Source of the DNA: Hydrogenophaga taeniospiralis CCUG 15921
GTDB lineage: Bacteria > Pseudomonadota > Gammaproteobacteria > Burkholderiales > Burkholderiaceae_C
Length of the DNA: 64,000 nt
Direction of reading: 5' to 3'
NCBI RefSeq assembly: GCF_001592305.1
Contig: NZ_BCWR01000019.1
Span: 150,924-214,923 of the forward strand
The position numbers and the translations under genes were made by a program. Below the pieces are notes generated by a model. It was given only the letters and a program-made list of their open reading frames with translations. It ran no database searches and was not told where the DNA came from. Positions 27,442 through 37,244 of the stretch are shown in pieces (positions within the stretch are counted from its first letter, which is position 1; each line of letters opens with the position of its first letter).

Positions 27442-29175
27442 ATGAAATTTCGTCATACCGCACTGGCCGTCGCGGCCATCGCGGCCCTGGGATGCAATCT
27501 GGCCTGGGCCGATGCGGCCGCGGCCAAAAAATGGATCGACAGCGAGTTCCAGCCCTCCACCCTGAGCAAGGACCAGCAGGCCGCCGAGATGAAATGGTTC
27601 ATCGATGCCGCCGCCAAGCTCAAGGCCAAGGGCGTGAACGAAATCTCGGTGGTGTCCGAGACCATCACGACGCACGAATACGAGAGCAAGACGCTGGCCA
27701 AGGCCTTCAGCGAGATCACCGGCATCAACGTCAAGCACGACCTGATCCAGGAAGGCGACGTGGTTGAAAAACTGCAGACCTCCATGCAGTCGGGCAAATC
27801 GATCTACGACGGCTGGATCTCCGACTCCGACCTGATCGGTACGCACTACCGCTACGGCAAGATCATGAACCTGACCGACTACATGGCCGGCAAGGGCAAG
27901 GAATACACCAACCCCGGTCTGGACCTCAAGGACTTCATCGGCACCAGCTTCACCACCGGCCCTGACAAGAAGCTCTACCAGCTGCCCGATCAGCAGTTCG
28001 CCAACCTGTACTGGTTCCGTGCCGACCTGTTCGCACGCCAGGACCTGAAGGACAAGTTCAAGGCCAAGTACGGTTACGACCTGGGCGTGCCGCTGAACTG
28101 GAGCGCCTACGAAGACATCGCCGCCTTCTTCAGCGAAGACGTGAAGACCATCGACGGCAAGCCGATTTATGGCCACATGGACTACGGCAAGAAAGACCCG
28201 TCACTGGGCTGGCGTTTCACCGACGCCTGGCTGTCGATGGCCGGCACCGCCGACATCGGCATCCCCAACGGCAAGCCGGTCGACGAATGGGGCATCCGTG
28301 CCTCGGCCGACGGCTGCACGCCGCTGGGTGCGAGCGTCTCGCGCGGTGGTGCCACCAACTCGCCGGCCGCCGTTTACGCGCTGACGAAGTACGTGGACTG
28401 GATGAAGAAGTACGCGCCGAAAGAAGCCAGCGGCATGACCTTTGGCGAAGCTGGCCCCGTGCCGGCCCAGGGCCAGATCGCCCAGCAGATCTTCTGGTAC
28501 ACCGCCTTCACCGCTGACATGACCAAGAAGGGTCTGCCGGTGGTGAACGAGGACGGCACGCCCAAGTGGCGCATGGCCCCCGGCCCCAACGGTCCGTACT
28601 GGAAGCAGGGCATGCAGAACGGCTACCAGGACGTGGGCTCGTGGACCTTCTTCGAGAAGCACGACGAGAACCGGACTGCGGCCGCCTGGCTCTACGCGCA
28701 GTTCGTGACGGCCAAGACCACTTCGCTCAAGAAGACGATCGTCGGTCTGACCCCGATCCGCGAGTCCGACATCCAGAGCAAGGCCATGACCGACATGGCG
28801 CCCAAGCTCGGTGGCCTGGTCGAGTTCTACCGCAGCCCGGCACGCGTGGCCTGGACGCCCACCGGCACCAACGTGCCCGACTACCCCAAGCTGGCCCAGC
28901 TCTGGTGGCAGAACGTGGCCCAGGCCGTGACCGCCGAGAAAACGCCCCAGCAGGCCATGGACAACCTGGCCGAACAGATGGACCAGGTGATGGCCCGTCT
29001 GGAACGCGCCGGCATGGACCGCTGCGCGCCCAAGCTCAACAAGAAGGAAGACCCGAAGAAGTGGTTGAGCGACAAGGGGGCGCCGTGGGCGAAGCTGGCC
29101 AACGAGAAGCCCAAGGGTGAAACCATCGCCTACGACCAGCTGCTCAACGCCTGGAAGAATGGCAAGGTCCGCTGA
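27442..29175 (+). CDS. glpV: Glycerol ABC transporter periplasmic substrate-binding protein GlpV
   Basis: The 577-residue exported binding protein has a signal peptide cleaved near residue 23 (NLAWA-DA). It is longer than typical sugar-binding proteins, as expected for GlpV. Conserved features include VVSETITTHEYESKTLAKAF near the start of the mature domain, DGWISDSDLIGTHYRYG, and a Trp/Tyr-rich C-terminal half that would line the binding cleft. A strong GAGGAG precedes ATG 27442. It delivers glycerol to GlpPQ. It is followed by a hairpin and glpD. Confidence 0.92.
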   Translation: MKFRHTALAVAAIAALGCNLAWADAAAAKKWIDSEFQPSTLSKDQQAAEMKWFIDAAAKLKAKGVNEISVVSETITTHEYESKTLAKAFSEITGINVKHDLIQEGDVVEKLQTSMQSGKSIYDGWISDSDLIGTHYRYGKIMNLTDYMAGKGKEYTNPGLDLKDFIGTSFTTGPDKKLYQLPDQQFANLYWFRADLFARQDLKDKFKAKYGYDLGVPLNWSAYEDIAAFFSEDVKTIDGKPIYGHMDYGKKDPSLGWRFTDAWLSMAGTADIGIPNGKPVDEWGIRASADGCTPLGASVSRGGATNSPAAVYALTKYVDWMKKYAPKEASGMTFGEAGPVPAQGQIAQQIFWYTAFTADMTKKGLPVVNEDGTPKWRMAPGPNGPYWKQGMQNGYQDVGSWTFFEKHDENRTAAAWLYAQFVTAKTTSLKKTIVGLTPIRESDIQSKAMTDMAPKLGGLVEFYRSPARVAWTPTGTNVPDYPKLAQLWWQNVAQAVTAEKTPQQAMDNLAEQMDQVMARLERAGMDRCAPKLNKKEDPKKWLSDKGAPWAKLANEKPKGETIAYDQLLNAWKNGKVR

Positions 29176-29202
29176 GGACGCCTGAACGATCGAGTCGCAA
29201 CC

Positions 29203-29230
29203 GCCCCTTGCGCCAACCGGCGCAAGGGGC
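29203..29230 (+). promoter_or_regulatory. Perfect 12-bp hairpin between glpV and glpD
   Basis: The arms 29203-29214 and 29219-29230 are perfectly complementary around a four-base loop. No T run follows, so it is a poor intrinsic terminator. The right arm contains AAGGGG, the only Shine-Dalgarno-like sequence before the glpD start at 29244, so the stem could limit glpD translation or protect the upstream mRNA. Confidence 0.65.
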
Positions 29231-29243
29231 CACCCCAAACACC

Positions 29244-30836
29244 ATGAAACGCGCAGAACTGCTCCAATCGCTGTCCGGTACCCCCCTGTTTGATCTGGCG
29301 GTGGTGGGCGGCGGCGCCACCGGCCTCGGGGTGGCGCTGGATGCCGCGCTGCGCGGTTTCTCCGTGGTGCTGCTGGAGTCGCACGACTTCGCCGGCGGCA
29401 CCTCGTCCCGTTCCACCAAGCTGCTGCACGGCGGTGTGCGTTACCTGGCGCAGGGCAATGTGGCCCTGGTGCGCGAGGCGCTGGCCGAGCGCGCCACGGT
29501 GCTGCGCATCGCGCCCCACCTGGCGCAGCCGCTGCCCTTTGTCATGCCGTCCTACGGCTGGTGGCAGACCCCGTTCTACGGCGTGGGGCTCAAGCTGTAC
29601 GACCTGATGGCCGGGCGCGCCGGGCTGGGCCGCACCGCGTTCCTGAACCGCCGGCAGACCCTGGAGGCCTTGCCGGGGGTGAATCCCCAGGGGCTGCACG
29701 GCGGCGTGCAGTACTGGGACGGCCAGTTCGACGACGCCCGGCTGGCCCTGGCCCTGGCGCGCACCGCCGAAGCCGCGGGCGCGCTGGTGCTGAACTACGC
29801 CCGGGTCACCGCAGTGCGTCGCCTGGACGACGCCGGCCACCCGGTCTCCGAGCTCGATGTGAGCGATCGCTTTTCTGAAGCGCTTTACAAAGTGCGGGCC
29901 CGATGCGTGGTCAATGCCACCGGCGTCTGGGTCGACGAGCTGCGTGCCCATTCCAGCGGCGCCAGCGCCCAGGACGCGCCCAAGCGCATGGTCAGCCCGA
30001 GCCAGGGTGTGCACGTGGTGGTGGACCGCGAGTTCCTGCCCGGTGATCAGGCGCTGCTGGTGCCCAAGACGCGCGATGGCCGCGTGCTGTTTGCCGTGCC
30101 CTGGTTGGGCAAACTGGTGCTCGGTACCACCGACACGCCGCGCCAGGACCTGCCGCGCGAACCCGATGCCTTCGCCGAGGAACTGGATTTCATCCTGAGC
30201 GAGGCCGGTCACGTGCTGAGCCGCCCGGTCACCAAGGCGGACATCCGCAGCATCTGGGTGGGATTGCGCCCGCTGGTGGCGCCCCCGGAAACCTCCGAAG
30301 GAGGCACCAAGGTTCTGTCGCGCGAGCACACCATCGTGGTGGATGCCAATGGCCTCGTCACCGTCACAGGTGGCAAATGGACCACCTACCGGGCCATGGC
30401 CGAGGATGTGCTGGACCGCTGTTTCGCCAGCGCCTTGCTGCCCCGGCGTCCTGGCGGTCTGAGCGAACGCCACACCCTGCTGGGCGCCCCTGCGGCCGAG
30501 GCGCCGGCCACGCCCATCTATGCCCCGCCGGGCCTGCACCTGTATGGAACGGAGCGTCAGCGGGTGCTGGACTGCCCGGGGAACGACCGTCCCCTGGGCA
30601 TGGGGTTGACCGAGGCCATGGTGCGGTACGCCGCCCGCCACGAGCACGCCCACACGGTGGAAGATGTGCTGGCCCGGCGTTGGCGGGCCCTGTTCCTGGA
30701 CGCGCGGGCCGCGGCGGGCATGGCGCCCGATGTCGCGGCCATCCTGACCCAGGAACAGGCCGCGGACCCCGAACTCGACCACTTTCTGTCGCTGTGCGAC
30801 CACTATCTGCCGGCGCACGCCGCTGTCCGCACATAA
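29244..30836 (+). CDS. glpD: Aerobic glycerol-3-phosphate dehydrogenase
   Basis: GlpD oxidises glycerol-3-phosphate to dihydroxyacetone phosphate and passes electrons to quinone at the inner membrane. The 530-residue protein has the FAD dinucleotide-binding motif VVGGGATG (residues 20-27). It has the family block GTSSRSTKLLHGGVRYL, the TDTPR segment, and the C-terminal helical DAO domain. ATG 29244 is used; its ribosome binding site is inside a hairpin. With glpK it completes the route from glycerol to glycolysis. It is the last gene before the ribosomal promoter. Confidence 0.96.
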   Translation: MKRAELLQSLSGTPLFDLAVVGGGATGLGVALDAALRGFSVVLLESHDFAGGTSSRSTKLLHGGVRYLAQGNVALVREALAERATVLRIAPHLAQPLPFVMPSYGWWQTPFYGVGLKLYDLMAGRAGLGRTAFLNRRQTLEALPGVNPQGLHGGVQYWDGQFDDARLALALARTAEAAGALVLNYARVTAVRRLDDAGHPVSELDVSDRFSEALYKVRARCVVNATGVWVDELRAHSSGASAQDAPKRMVSPSQGVHVVVDREFLPGDQALLVPKTRDGRVLFAVPWLGKLVLGTTDTPRQDLPREPDAFAEELDFILSEAGHVLSRPVTKADIRSIWVGLRPLVAPPETSEGGTKVLSREHTIVVDANGLVTVTGGKWTTYRAMAEDVLDRCFASALLPRRPGGLSERHTLLGAPAAEAPATPIYAPPGLHLYGTERQRVLDCPGNDRPLGMGLTEAMVRYAARHEHAHTVEDVLARRWRALFLDARAAAGMAPDVAAILTQEQAADPELDHFLSLCDHYLPAHAAVRT

Positions 30837-30843
30837 AAGCCGG

Positions 30844-30872
30844 TTGACAATCCAAAGACGCAGTGCAATAAT
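30844..30872 (+). promoter_or_regulatory. Strong sigma70-type promoter of the rplN operon
   Basis: A perfect TTGACA at 30844-30849 is followed by a 17-base spacer and AATAAT at 30867-30872 (five of six matches to TATAAT). It lies between glpD and rplN and would start the ribosomal transcript near 30879. Confidence 0.85.
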
Positions 30873-31034
30873 CTGCGGCTTCGCTGTAAAAAGGCGAAGT
30901 TATCCGCCCACCGACGCGGGTTGTGTCCAGTCTGCAGCAGGCCTGCAGGGTTGATACGGCTGGCAACGACGGGCCCAAGACTGATCACTCCCGGCCGTGG
31001 TGGCTGGGGGGATTCAAGTTGGGACTTAAATCAA
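30873..31034 (+). promoter_or_regulatory. Structured 5' leader of the rplN operon
   Basis: About 155 bases of untranslated leader. It begins with a hairpin CTTCGC/GCGAAG (30879-30899) and includes a second palindromic stretch CTGCAG-CAGG-CTGCAG near 30931-30946. A long structured leader ahead of ribosomal genes suggests autogenous control, but no known binding site for an r-protein is recognised. Confidence 0.45.
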
Positions 31035-31403
31035 ATGATCCAAACGCAATCTCGACTCGATGTTGCTGACAACACGGGCGCCAAGTCCGTGATGTGCATC
31101 AAGGTGCTCGGTGGCTCCAAGCGCCGCTACGCCAGCGTGGGTGACGTCATCAAAGTCACCATCAAGGAAGCAGCGCCCCGTGGCCGCGTCAAAAAAGGCG
31201 AGGTTTACAACGCTGTGGTGGTTCGCACCGCCAAGGGCATCCGCCGTCAGGACGGCGCCCTGATCAAATTCGACGGCAACGCGGCAGTGTTGCTCAATGC
31301 CAAGCTGGAGCCCATCGGCACCCGCATCTTCGGACCGGTCACGCGCGAGCTGCGTACCGAGAAGTTCATGAAGATCGTGTCGCTGGCACCCGAGGTTCTC
31401 TGA
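31035..31403 (+). CDS. rplN: 50S ribosomal protein L14
   Basis: L14 (122 residues) binds 23S rRNA near the subunit interface and contacts L19. The sequence [17 protein letters not shown] is the universal L14 N-terminus, and the conserved [15 protein letters not shown] loop is present. The start at 31035 matches the family; an open frame extending to 30921 is leader sequence. It opens the operon here, because rpsQ and the S10 genes that normally precede it are absent upstream. Confidence 0.98.
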   Translation: MIQTQSRLDVADNTGAKSVMCIKVLGGSKRRYASVGDVIKVTIKEAAPRGRVKKGEVYNAVVVRTAKGIRRQDGALIKFDGNAAVLLNAKLEPIGTRIFGPVTRELRTEKFMKIVSLAPEVL

Positions 31404-31412
31404 GGAATCATC

Positions 31413-31733
31413 ATGAACAAGATTCGTAGTGGCGATGAAGTCATCGTGATTGCCGGCCGCGACAAAGGCAAGCGCGGCAAGGTTGTGCTGCGCGCCGACG
31501 ACAGCAAGCTGGTGGTTGAGGGCGTGAACATCGTCAAGAAGCACGCCAAGCCGAACCCCATGAAGGGCGTGACCGGCGGCATCGTTGAAAAGACCATGCC
31601 GATTCACCAGTCCAATGTGGCCATCTTCAATGGCGCCACGGGCAAGGCGGATCGTGTGGGCATCAAGCTCCTGGCTGACGGCAAGAAAGTGCGCGTCTTC
31701 AAGTCCAGCGGCGAAGAAATCAAGGTGGCATGA
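31413..31733 (+). CDS. rplX: 50S ribosomal protein L24
   Basis: L24 (106 residues) is an assembly initiator on the 5' domain of 23S rRNA. The N-terminal KOW motif ([21 protein letters not shown]) and the KHAKPNP segment identify it. It is nine bases after rplN, and its stop overlaps the first possible ATG of rplE. Confidence 0.98.
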   Translation: MNKIRSGDEVIVIAGRDKGKRGKVVLRADDSKLVVEGVNIVKKHAKPNPMKGVTGGIVEKTMPIHQSNVAIFNGATGKADRVGIKLLADGKKVRVFKSSGEEIKVA

Positions 31734-31735
31734 CC

Positions 31736-32275
31736 ATGGCACGTTTGCAAGAAATCTACCGCGACAAGATCGCCCCCAGCCTGATCGAAAAGTTCGGCTA
31801 CAAGTCGGTCATGGAGGTGCCTCGCATCACCAAGATCACGCTGAACATGGGTGTGAGTGAAGCTGTTGCCGACAAGAAGGTCATGGACAACGCTGTGGGC
31901 GACCTGACCAAGATCGCTGGCCAGAAGCCGGTGGTCACCAAGGCCCGCAAGGCCATCGCGGGCTTCAAGATTCGCGAGCAGCAGCCCATCGGTTGCATGG
32001 TGACCCTGCGCGGCGCCCGCATGTACGAATTCCTCGATCGCTTCGTGACCGTGGCGCTGCCCCGGGTGCGCGACTTCCGTGGTATCTCCGGCCGTTCGTT
32101 CGATGGTCGCGGCAACTACAACGTTGGCGTCAAAGAGCAGATCATTTTCCCTGAGATCGAGTACGACAAGGTCGATGCCTTGCGCGGTCTCAACATCAGC
32201 ATCACGACGACCGCCAAGAACGATGAAGAGTGCAAGGCTCTTCTGGCTGGTTTCCGTTTCCCGTTCAAGAACTGA
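31736..32275 (+). CDS. rplE: 50S ribosomal protein L5
   Basis: L5 (179 residues) binds 5S rRNA and contacts the P-site t[14 protein letters not shown] at 31736 gives exactly the usual length; ATG 31730 two codons earlier overlaps the rplX stop (ATGA) and is an alternative start. Conserved [15 protein letters not shown] and [18 protein letters not shown] blocks are present. Confidence 0.98.
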   Translation: MARLQEIYRDKIAPSLIEKFGYKSVMEVPRITKITLNMGVSEAVADKKVMDNAVGDLTKIAGQKPVVTKARKAIAGFKIREQQPIGCMVTLRGARMYEFLDRFVTVALPRVRDFRGISGRSFDGRGNYNVGVKEQIIFPEIEYDKVDALRGLNISITTTAKNDEECKALLAGFRFPFKN

Positions 32276-32283
32276 GGTGGCGC

Positions 32284-32589
32284 GTGGCTAAACAAGCACT
32301 ACTCCAACGTGAACTCAAGCGCGAGAAACTCGCCGCCAAGTTCGCCAAGAAATACACCGAGTTGAAGGCAATCGCCAACGACGCCAAGAAGAGCGACGAA
32401 GAGCGCGATGCAGCCCGTCTGGGTCTGCAGAAGCTGCCCCGCAATTCGAACCCGACCCGTCAGCGCAACCGCTGCGAGATCACCGGTCGTCCGCGCGGTA
32501 CCTTCGCCCACTTCGGCCTGGCCCGTGCCAAGGTCCGCGAAATGGCGTTCGCCGGTGAGATTCCCGGTGTCACCAAAGCCAGCTGGTAA
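32284..32589 (+). CDS. rpsN: 30S ribosomal protein S14
   Basis: S14 (101 residues) is of the long, zinc-free type, with no CxxC pairs and the C-terminal [14 protein letters not shown] signature. It starts with GTG at 32284, eight bases after the rplE stop, with GAGG just upstream. S14 sits in the 30S head and assembles late with S10. Confidence 0.97.
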   Translation: MAKQALLQRELKREKLAAKFAKKYTELKAIANDAKKSDEERDAARLGLQKLPRNSNPTRQRNRCEITGRPRGTFAHFGLARAKVREMAFAGEIPGVTKASW

Positions 32590-32607
32590 GCCCTAGGAGA
32601 ACCACAA

Positions 32608-33003
32608 ATGAGCATGAGTGATCCTATCGCCGACATGTTGACCCGCATCCGCAACGCGCAGATGGTCGAGAAGGCCAGCGTGACGATGCCGGCCTCGAAG
32701 GTCAAAACCGCGATCGCCCAGGTCCTGAAGGACGAGGGCTACATCGACGGGTTCCAGGTCAAGAGCAACGACGGCAAGAACGAGCTTGAGATCGCTCTCA
32801 AGTATTACGCCGGCCGTCCCGTGATCGAACGCATCGAGCGCGTCAGCCGTCCTGGCCTGCGTGTTTACCGCGGCCGCAACGCCATCCCCCAGGTCCAGAA
32901 CGGTCTGGGTGTGGCCATCGTCACCACGCCCCAGGGTGTGATGACCGACCGCAAGGCGCGCGCCACCGGTGTCGGTGGTGAAGTCCTGTGTTACGTCGCC
33001 TGA
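32608..33003 (+). CDS. rpsH: 30S ribosomal protein S8
   Basis: S8 (131 residues) binds helix 21 of 16S rRNA and in E. coli represses the spc operon at the rplE region. The N-terminal [14 protein letters not shown] and the C-terminal [21 protein letters not shown] are characteristic. A clear AGGAG precedes the ATG. Confidence 0.98.
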   Translation: MSMSDPIADMLTRIRNAQMVEKASVTMPASKVKTAIAQVLKDEGYIDGFQVKSNDGKNELEIALKYYAGRPVIERIERVSRPGLRVYRGRNAIPQVQNGLGVAIVTTPQGVMTDRKARATGVGGEVLCYVA

Positions 33004-33026
33004 TGCGGGCATTGAGGAGCAACTGA

Positions 33027-33560
33027 ATGTCACGTATTGGAAAACTGCCGGTCTCCATCCCTGCTGGGGTGGAAGTGGCTGTCAAAGACAACCTGATCAA
33101 CGTCAAGGGGGCCCTGGGCGCCCTGGCGCTGGCGCAGAGCGCCCTGGTCAAGGTGGAAAACAACGCTGGTTCGCTTTCGTTCACCCCGGTGAACGAATCC
33201 CGCGAAGCCAATGCCATGTCCGGCACCATGCGCCAGCTGGTGAACAACATGGTCAACGGTGTGAGCAAGGGCTTCGAAAAGAAGCTGACGCTCCTCGGTG
33301 TGGGCTACAAGGCCCAGGCCCAGGGCACCAAGCTCAACCTGACGGTTGGCTATTCCCACCCCGTGGTGATGGACATGCCCGCCGGTATCAAGGTGGAAAC
33401 CCCGACGCCGACCGAAATCCTGATCAAGGGTTCCGACCGCCAGCGCGTGGGGCAGATCGCTTCCGAGGTGCGCGCTGTGCGCCCCCCCGAGCCCTACAAG
33501 GGCAAGGGCATCCGCTATGCGGATGAAAAGGTCGTGATCAAGGAAACCAAGAAGAAATAA
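33027..33560 (+). CDS. rplF: 50S ribosomal protein L6
   Basis: L6 (177 residues) consists of two duplicated RNA-binding domains near the factor-binding site. [17 protein letters not shown] and the C-terminal [15 protein letters not shown] block are diagnostic. Start and length are normal for the family, with GAGGAG upstream. Confidence 0.98.
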   Translation: MSRIGKLPVSIPAGVEVAVKDNLINVKGALGALALAQSALVKVENNAGSLSFTPVNESREANAMSGTMRQLVNNMVNGVSKGFEKKLTLLGVGYKAQAQGTKLNLTVGYSHPVVMDMPAGIKVETPTPTEILIKGSDRQRVGQIASEVRAVRPPEPYKGKGIRYADEKVVIKETKKK

Positions 33561-33571
33561 GGATCAGGATC

Positions 33572-33937
33572 ATGTTGACCAAAAAAGAGCAACGTCTCCG
33601 TCGGGCCCGCCAGACGCGCATCCGCATTGCGCAGCAAGGTGCCGTCCGCCTGACCGTGAACCGCACCAACCTGCACATCTACGCCAACGTTATTTCCGAC
33701 GATGGCACCCGTGTGCTGGCTTCTGCCTCCACGGCCGAAGCCGAGGTGCGTGCCCAGATCGGTGGCGCTGGCAAGGGTGGCAACACCGCTGCTGCGCAAC
33801 TGGTGGGCAAGCGCATCGCTGAAAAGGCCAAGGCCGCCGGCATCGAGAAGGTGGCGTTTGACCGTTCCGGTTTTGCCTACCATGGCCGGGTGAAAGCCCT
33901 GGCAGACGCGGCCCGCGAGGCCGGTCTGCAGTTCTGA
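33572..33937 (+). CDS. rplR: 50S ribosomal protein L18
   Basis: L18 (121 residues) carries 5S rRNA into the central protuberance with L5. The basic N-terminus ([16 protein letters not shown]), the central HIYANVI block and the C-terminal [24 protein letters not shown] are typical. It lies 11 bases after rplF. Confidence 0.98.
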   Translation: MLTKKEQRLRRARQTRIRIAQQGAVRLTVNRTNLHIYANVISDDGTRVLASASTAEAEVRAQIGGAGKGGNTAAAQLVGKRIAEKAKAAGIEKVAFDRSGFAYHGRVKALADAAREAGLQF

Positions 33938-33955
33938 TCAGACGGAATACACAAA

Positions 33956-34474
33956 ATGGCTAAATTTACGGCAAACATCAAGAACGAAGCGAACGACGAC
34001 GGTTTGCGCGAGAAGATGATCGCGATCAACCGCGTGACCAAGGTGGTCAAGGGCGGTCGCATTCTCGGTTTCGCAGCACTGACCGTGGTCGGTGATGGCG
34101 ACGGCCGCGTCGGCATGGGCAAGGGCAAGGCACGTGAAGTGCCGGTGGCCGTGCAGAAGGCCATGGAACAGGCCCGCCGCAACATGATCAAGGTGTCGCT
34201 CAAGAACGGTTCGCTGCACCACAGCGTGCATGGTGAGCACGGTGCCTCCAACGTCATGATGCTGCCCGCTTCCAAGGGTACCGGCATCATCGCGGGCGGC
34301 CCGATGCGCGCCGTGTTTGAGGTGCTGGGCATCACCGACGTCGTGGCCAAGAGCCATGGCTCGAGCAATCCCTACAACCTGGTGCGTGCCACGCTGGACG
34401 CACTGAAGAATTCGACCACGCCCTCCGACGTGGCTGCCAAGCGCGGCAAGTCGGTTGAAGACATCCTGGGCTGA
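33956..34474 (+). CDS. rpsE: 30S ribosomal protein S5
   Basis: S5 (172 residues) is part of the mRNA entry channel and affects decoding accuracy. The N-terminal double-stranded-RNA-like domain ([24 protein letters not shown]) and the C-terminal [18 protein letters not shown] block identify it. A good ribosome binding site is absent, so translation may be coupled to rplR. Confidence 0.98.
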   Translation: MAKFTANIKNEANDDGLREKMIAINRVTKVVKGGRILGFAALTVVGDGDGRVGMGKGKAREVPVAVQKAMEQARRNMIKVSLKNGSLHHSVHGEHGASNVMMLPASKGTGIIAGGPMRAVFEVLGITDVVAKSHGSSNPYNLVRATLDALKNSTTPSDVAAKRGKSVEDILG

Positions 34475-34485
34475 TTGGAGCGATC

Positions 34486-34668
34486 ATGACCACACAAAAC
34501 ACCGTCAAGGTCCAACTGGTGCGCAGCCCCATTGGTACCAAGCAGTCACACCGCGACACCGTGCGTGGCCTGGGCCTGCGCAAGCTCAACAGCATCAGCG
34601 AGCTGCAGGACACGCCCGCCGTGCGCGGCATGATCAACAAGATCAGCTACCTGGTCAAAGTACTCTGA
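34486..34668 (+). CDS. rpmD: 50S ribosomal protein L30
   Basis: L30 (60 residues) is a small single-domain protein of the 50S subunit. The pattern [21 protein letters not shown] with the C-terminal [18 protein letters not shown] is typical. It lies 11 bases after rpsE and 16 bases before rplO. Confidence 0.98.
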   Translation: MTTQNTVKVQLVRSPIGTKQSHRDTVRGLGLRKLNSISELQDTPAVRGMINKISYLVKVL

Positions 34669-34684
34669 ACCGGAGTCGCAAGAC

Positions 34685-35116
34685 ATGGAACTCAATAGCA
34701 TCAAGCCCCAAGAAGGCGCCAAGCACGCCAAGCGCCGTGTCGGCCGTGGCATCGGCTCCGGCCTGGGTAAAACCGCTGGCCGTGGTCACAAAGGCCAGAA
34801 ATCGCGTTCGGGTGGCTACCACAAGGTGGGCTTCGAAGGCGGTCAAATGCCTCTGCAGCGTCGCCTGCCCAAGCGTGGCTTCAAATCCGCGCAACTGCAG
34901 TTCAACGCCGAAGTGACCCTGGCCGACATCAACGCGCTGGAAGCGGCCGAGATCGACCTGCTGGTGCTCAAGCAGGCTGGCCTCGTGGCCCACCTCGCAC
35001 GCCGCGTGAAGGTCATCAAGACCGGTGAGATCACGCGCGCCGTGACGCTCAAGAGCATCGGTGCCACCGCAGCGGCCAAGTCGGCGATCGAAGCCGCTGG
35101 CGGTTCGTTGGCCTGA
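34685..35116 (+). CDS. rplO: 50S ribosomal protein L15
   Basis: L15 (143 residues) is a late-assembly 50S protein. The long Gly/Lys/Arg-rich N-terminal extension ([23 protein letters not shown] and [18 protein letters not shown]) that threads into 23S rRNA is intact. It precedes secY by 23 bases, as in most proteobacteria. Confidence 0.98.
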   Translation: MELNSIKPQEGAKHAKRRVGRGIGSGLGKTAGRGHKGQKSRSGGYHKVGFEGGQMPLQRRLPKRGFKSAQLQFNAEVTLADINALEAAEIDLLVLKQAGLVAHLARRVKVIKTGEITRAVTLKSIGATAAAKSAIEAAGGSLA

Positions 35117-35139
35117 TCGGACACCAGCGGAAGCAATCT

Positions 35140-36453
35140 GTGGCAACTGGATCCACGACTCTGGCCAAAACGGGCAAGTTCGGCGACCTGCGTCGCCGAC
35201 TGGTGTTCCTGTTGTTGGCGCTGGTGGTTTACCGTATCGGGGCACACATCCCCGTGCCCGGCATCGACCCTGCGCAGCTGGAACAGCTGTTCAAGGGCCA
35301 GGCCGGCGGTATTCTCAGCCTCTTCAACATGTTCTCGGGCGGGGCGCTGTCGCGCTTCACCGTGTTTGCGTTGGGCATCATGCCGTACATCTCGGCGTCG
35401 ATCATCATGCAGTTGATGACCTATGTGGTGCCCACGTTCGAGCAGCTGAAGAAGGAAGGCGAAGCCGGTCGTCGCAAGATCACGTCCTACACCCGTTACG
35501 GTACGCTGGCCCTGGCCATCTTCCAGTCCATGGGCATTGCCCTGGCTCTGGAAGGTCAGCAGGGGCTCGTGATCGATCCCGGCATGGGCTTTCGCCTGAC
35601 CGCCGTGGTCAGCCTGGTGGCGGGAACCATGTTCCTGATGTGGCTGGGCGAGCAGATCACCGAGCGCGGCCTGGGCAACGGGATCTCGATCCTGATCTTC
35701 GCGGGTATCGCGGCGGGTCTGCCGAGTGCCATCGGTGGCTTGCTCGAGCTGGTGCGCACCGGTGCCATGAACATCCTGGTGTCGATCTTCATCATCGCAC
35801 TGGTGATTCTGGTCACCTACTTCGTGGTGTTCGTCGAACGTGGTCAGCGCAAGATTCTGGTGAACTATGCTCGGCGTCAGGTGGGCAACAAGGTGTATGG
35901 CGGTCAGTCATCGCATCTGCCGCTCAAACTGAACATGGCCGGCGTGATCCCGCCGATCTTCGCCTCCAGCATCATCCTGTTGCCCACCACGGTGGTGAGC
36001 TGGGTGAGCACGGGTGAATCGACCCGCTGGCTGCGCGACATCGCTTCGGCCTTGTCGCCGGGTCAACCGATCTACGTGGCGTTGTACGCCGCGGCCATTG
36101 TTTTCTTCTGCTTCTTCTACACGGCATTGGTTTTCAACAGCCGCGAAACGGCCGACAACCTGAAGAAGAGCGGTGCGTTCATTCCCGGTATTCGTCCTGG
36201 GGATCAGACCGCCCGCTACATCGACAAGATCCTGCTGCGACTGACCCTGGCGGGTGCGATCTACATCACCGCCGTCTGCCTGTTGCCCGAGTTTCTGATC
36301 CTGAAGTACAACGTGCCCTTCTATTTCGGTGGCACATCCCTGTTGATCATCGTGGTGGTCACCATGGATTTCATGGCCCAGGTGCAGAACTACATGATGT
36401 CGCAGCAATACGAATCGCTGCTTAAAAAGGCCAATTTCAAAACATCCCTTTGA
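35140..36453 (+). CDS. secY: Protein translocase subunit SecY
   Basis: SecY (437 residues) forms the inner-membrane protein-conducting channel with SecE and SecG. About ten membrane helices are visible. The family blocks [25 protein letters not shown] (plug/TM2 region) and the C-terminal [18 protein letters not shown] are present. It starts with GTG at 35140. The cytosolic loop before TM5 ([15 protein letters not shown]) is typical for SecA contact. Confidence 0.98.
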   Translation: MATGSTTLAKTGKFGDLRRRLVFLLLALVVYRIGAHIPVPGIDPAQLEQLFKGQAGGILSLFNMFSGGALSRFTVFALGIMPYISASIIMQLMTYVVPTFEQLKKEGEAGRRKITSYTRYGTLALAIFQSMGIALALEGQQGLVIDPGMGFRLTAVVSLVAGTMFLMWLGEQITERGLGNGISILIFAGIAAGLPSAIGGLLELVRTGAMNILVSIFIIALVILVTYFVVFVERGQRKILVNYARRQVGNKVYGGQSSHLPLKLNMAGVIPPIFASSIILLPTTVVSWVSTGESTRWLRDIASALSPGQPIYVALYAAAIVFFCFFYTALVFNSRETADNLKKSGAFIPGIRPGDQTARYIDKILLRLTLAGAIYITAVCLLPEFLILKYNVPFYFGGTSLLIIVVVTMDFMAQVQNYMMSQQYESLLKKANFKTSL

Positions 36454-36462
36454 GCTTTGCTT

Positions 36463-36681
36463 ATGGCCAAGGACGACGTGATCGAAATGCAGGGCGAGGT
36501 GGTTGAGAACCTGCCCAATGCGACTTTCAGGGTCAAGCTCGAAAATGGTCATGTGGTTTTGGGACACATCTCCGGCAAGATGAGGATGCATTACATCCGC
36601 ATCCTGCCGGGTGACAAGGTCAAGGTAGAACTCACGCCCTACGACCTCACCCGGGCGCGGATTGTGTTTCGCTCGAAGTGA
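36463..36681 (+). CDS. infA: Translation initiation factor IF-1
   Basis: IF-1 (72 residues) occupies the A site of the 30S subunit during initiation. The OB-fold sequence [18 protein letters not shown] and [13 protein letters not shown] are diagnostic. ATG 36463 gives the exact family length; an in-frame TTG two codons upstream was rejected. Confidence 0.98.
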   Translation: MAKDDVIEMQGEVVENLPNATFRVKLENGHVVLGHISGKMRMHYIRILPGDKVKVELTPYDLTRARIVFRSK

Positions 36682-36724
36682 GCGGTGGCTGGTTGAATAT
36701 TTTTGGAATATCTAGGAGAAGACT

Positions 36725-36838
36725 ATGAGAGTTTCGGCTTCGGTCAAAAAAATGTGCCGCAACTGTAAGATCATCAAGCGGCATGGCATCGTGCGAGTGA
36801 TTTGCACCGATCCCCGCCACAAACAGCGTCAAGGCTGA
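36725..36838 (+). CDS. rpmJ: 50S ribosomal protein L36
   Basis: L36 is a 37-residue zinc-binding protein of the 50S subunit. The sequence [18 protein letters not shown] and the C-terminal RHKQRQG match the C+ (zinc) form, with Cys11, Cys14 and Cys27 plus His32 as ligands. A strong AGGAG precedes the ATG by about nine bases. It sits between infA and rpsM as expected. Confidence 0.97.
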   Translation: MRVSASVKKMCRNCKIIKRHGIVRVICTDPRHKQRQG

Positions 36839-36860
36839 TTCGGAAGTTCAGAGGACCAAC

Positions 36861-37226
36861 ATGGCTCGTATTGCAGGCATCAACATTCCGCCGCACAAGC
36901 ACGCCGAAATCGGCTTGACGGCAATTTTTGGCATTGGCCGTACCCGTGCTCGCAAGATCTGCGAAGCCTGCGGTATCGACTACACCAAGAAAATCAAGGA
37001 CCTGAGCGACGCGGAACTTGAAAAAGTCCGTGACCAGGTCGGTGTGTTCACGATCGAGGGTGACCTGCGCCGTGAAACCACCATGAACATCAAGCGTTTG
37101 ATGGACATTGGTTGCTACCGTGGTTTCCGCCACCGTCGTGGTCTGCCGGTCCGTGGTCAGCGTACGAAGACCAACGCCCGCACGCGCAAAGGTCCCCGCA
37201 AGGCGGCCCAGTCGCTGAAGAAGTAA
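36861..37226 (+). CDS. rpsM: 30S ribosomal protein S13
   Basis: S13 (121 residues) is in the 30S head and bridges to L5 and the P-site t[23 protein letters not shown] and the basic C-terminal [18 protein letters not shown] are characteristic. GAGGA lies upstream of the start. Confidence 0.98.
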   Translation: MARIAGINIPPHKHAEIGLTAIFGIGRTRARKICEACGIDYTKKIKDLSDAELEKVRDQVGVFTIEGDLRRETTMNIKRLMDIGCYRGFRHRRGLPVRGQRTKTNARTRKGPRKAAQSLKK

Positions 37227-37244
37227 TCGGTTTGAAGGATCCTC

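Noticed and set aside
29203..29230. Hairpin as the intrinsic terminator of the glycerol transporter operon
   Set aside because: No T run follows on either side, and glpD is a natural continuation of the operon.
30921..31034. N-terminal extension of L14
   Set aside because: The region is an untranslated leader between a strong promoter and the canonical L14 start; the added residues do not match the family.
36457..36462. TTG start two codons before infA
   Set aside because: ATG 36463 gives the exact 72-residue IF-1; the TTG would add two unconserved residues.
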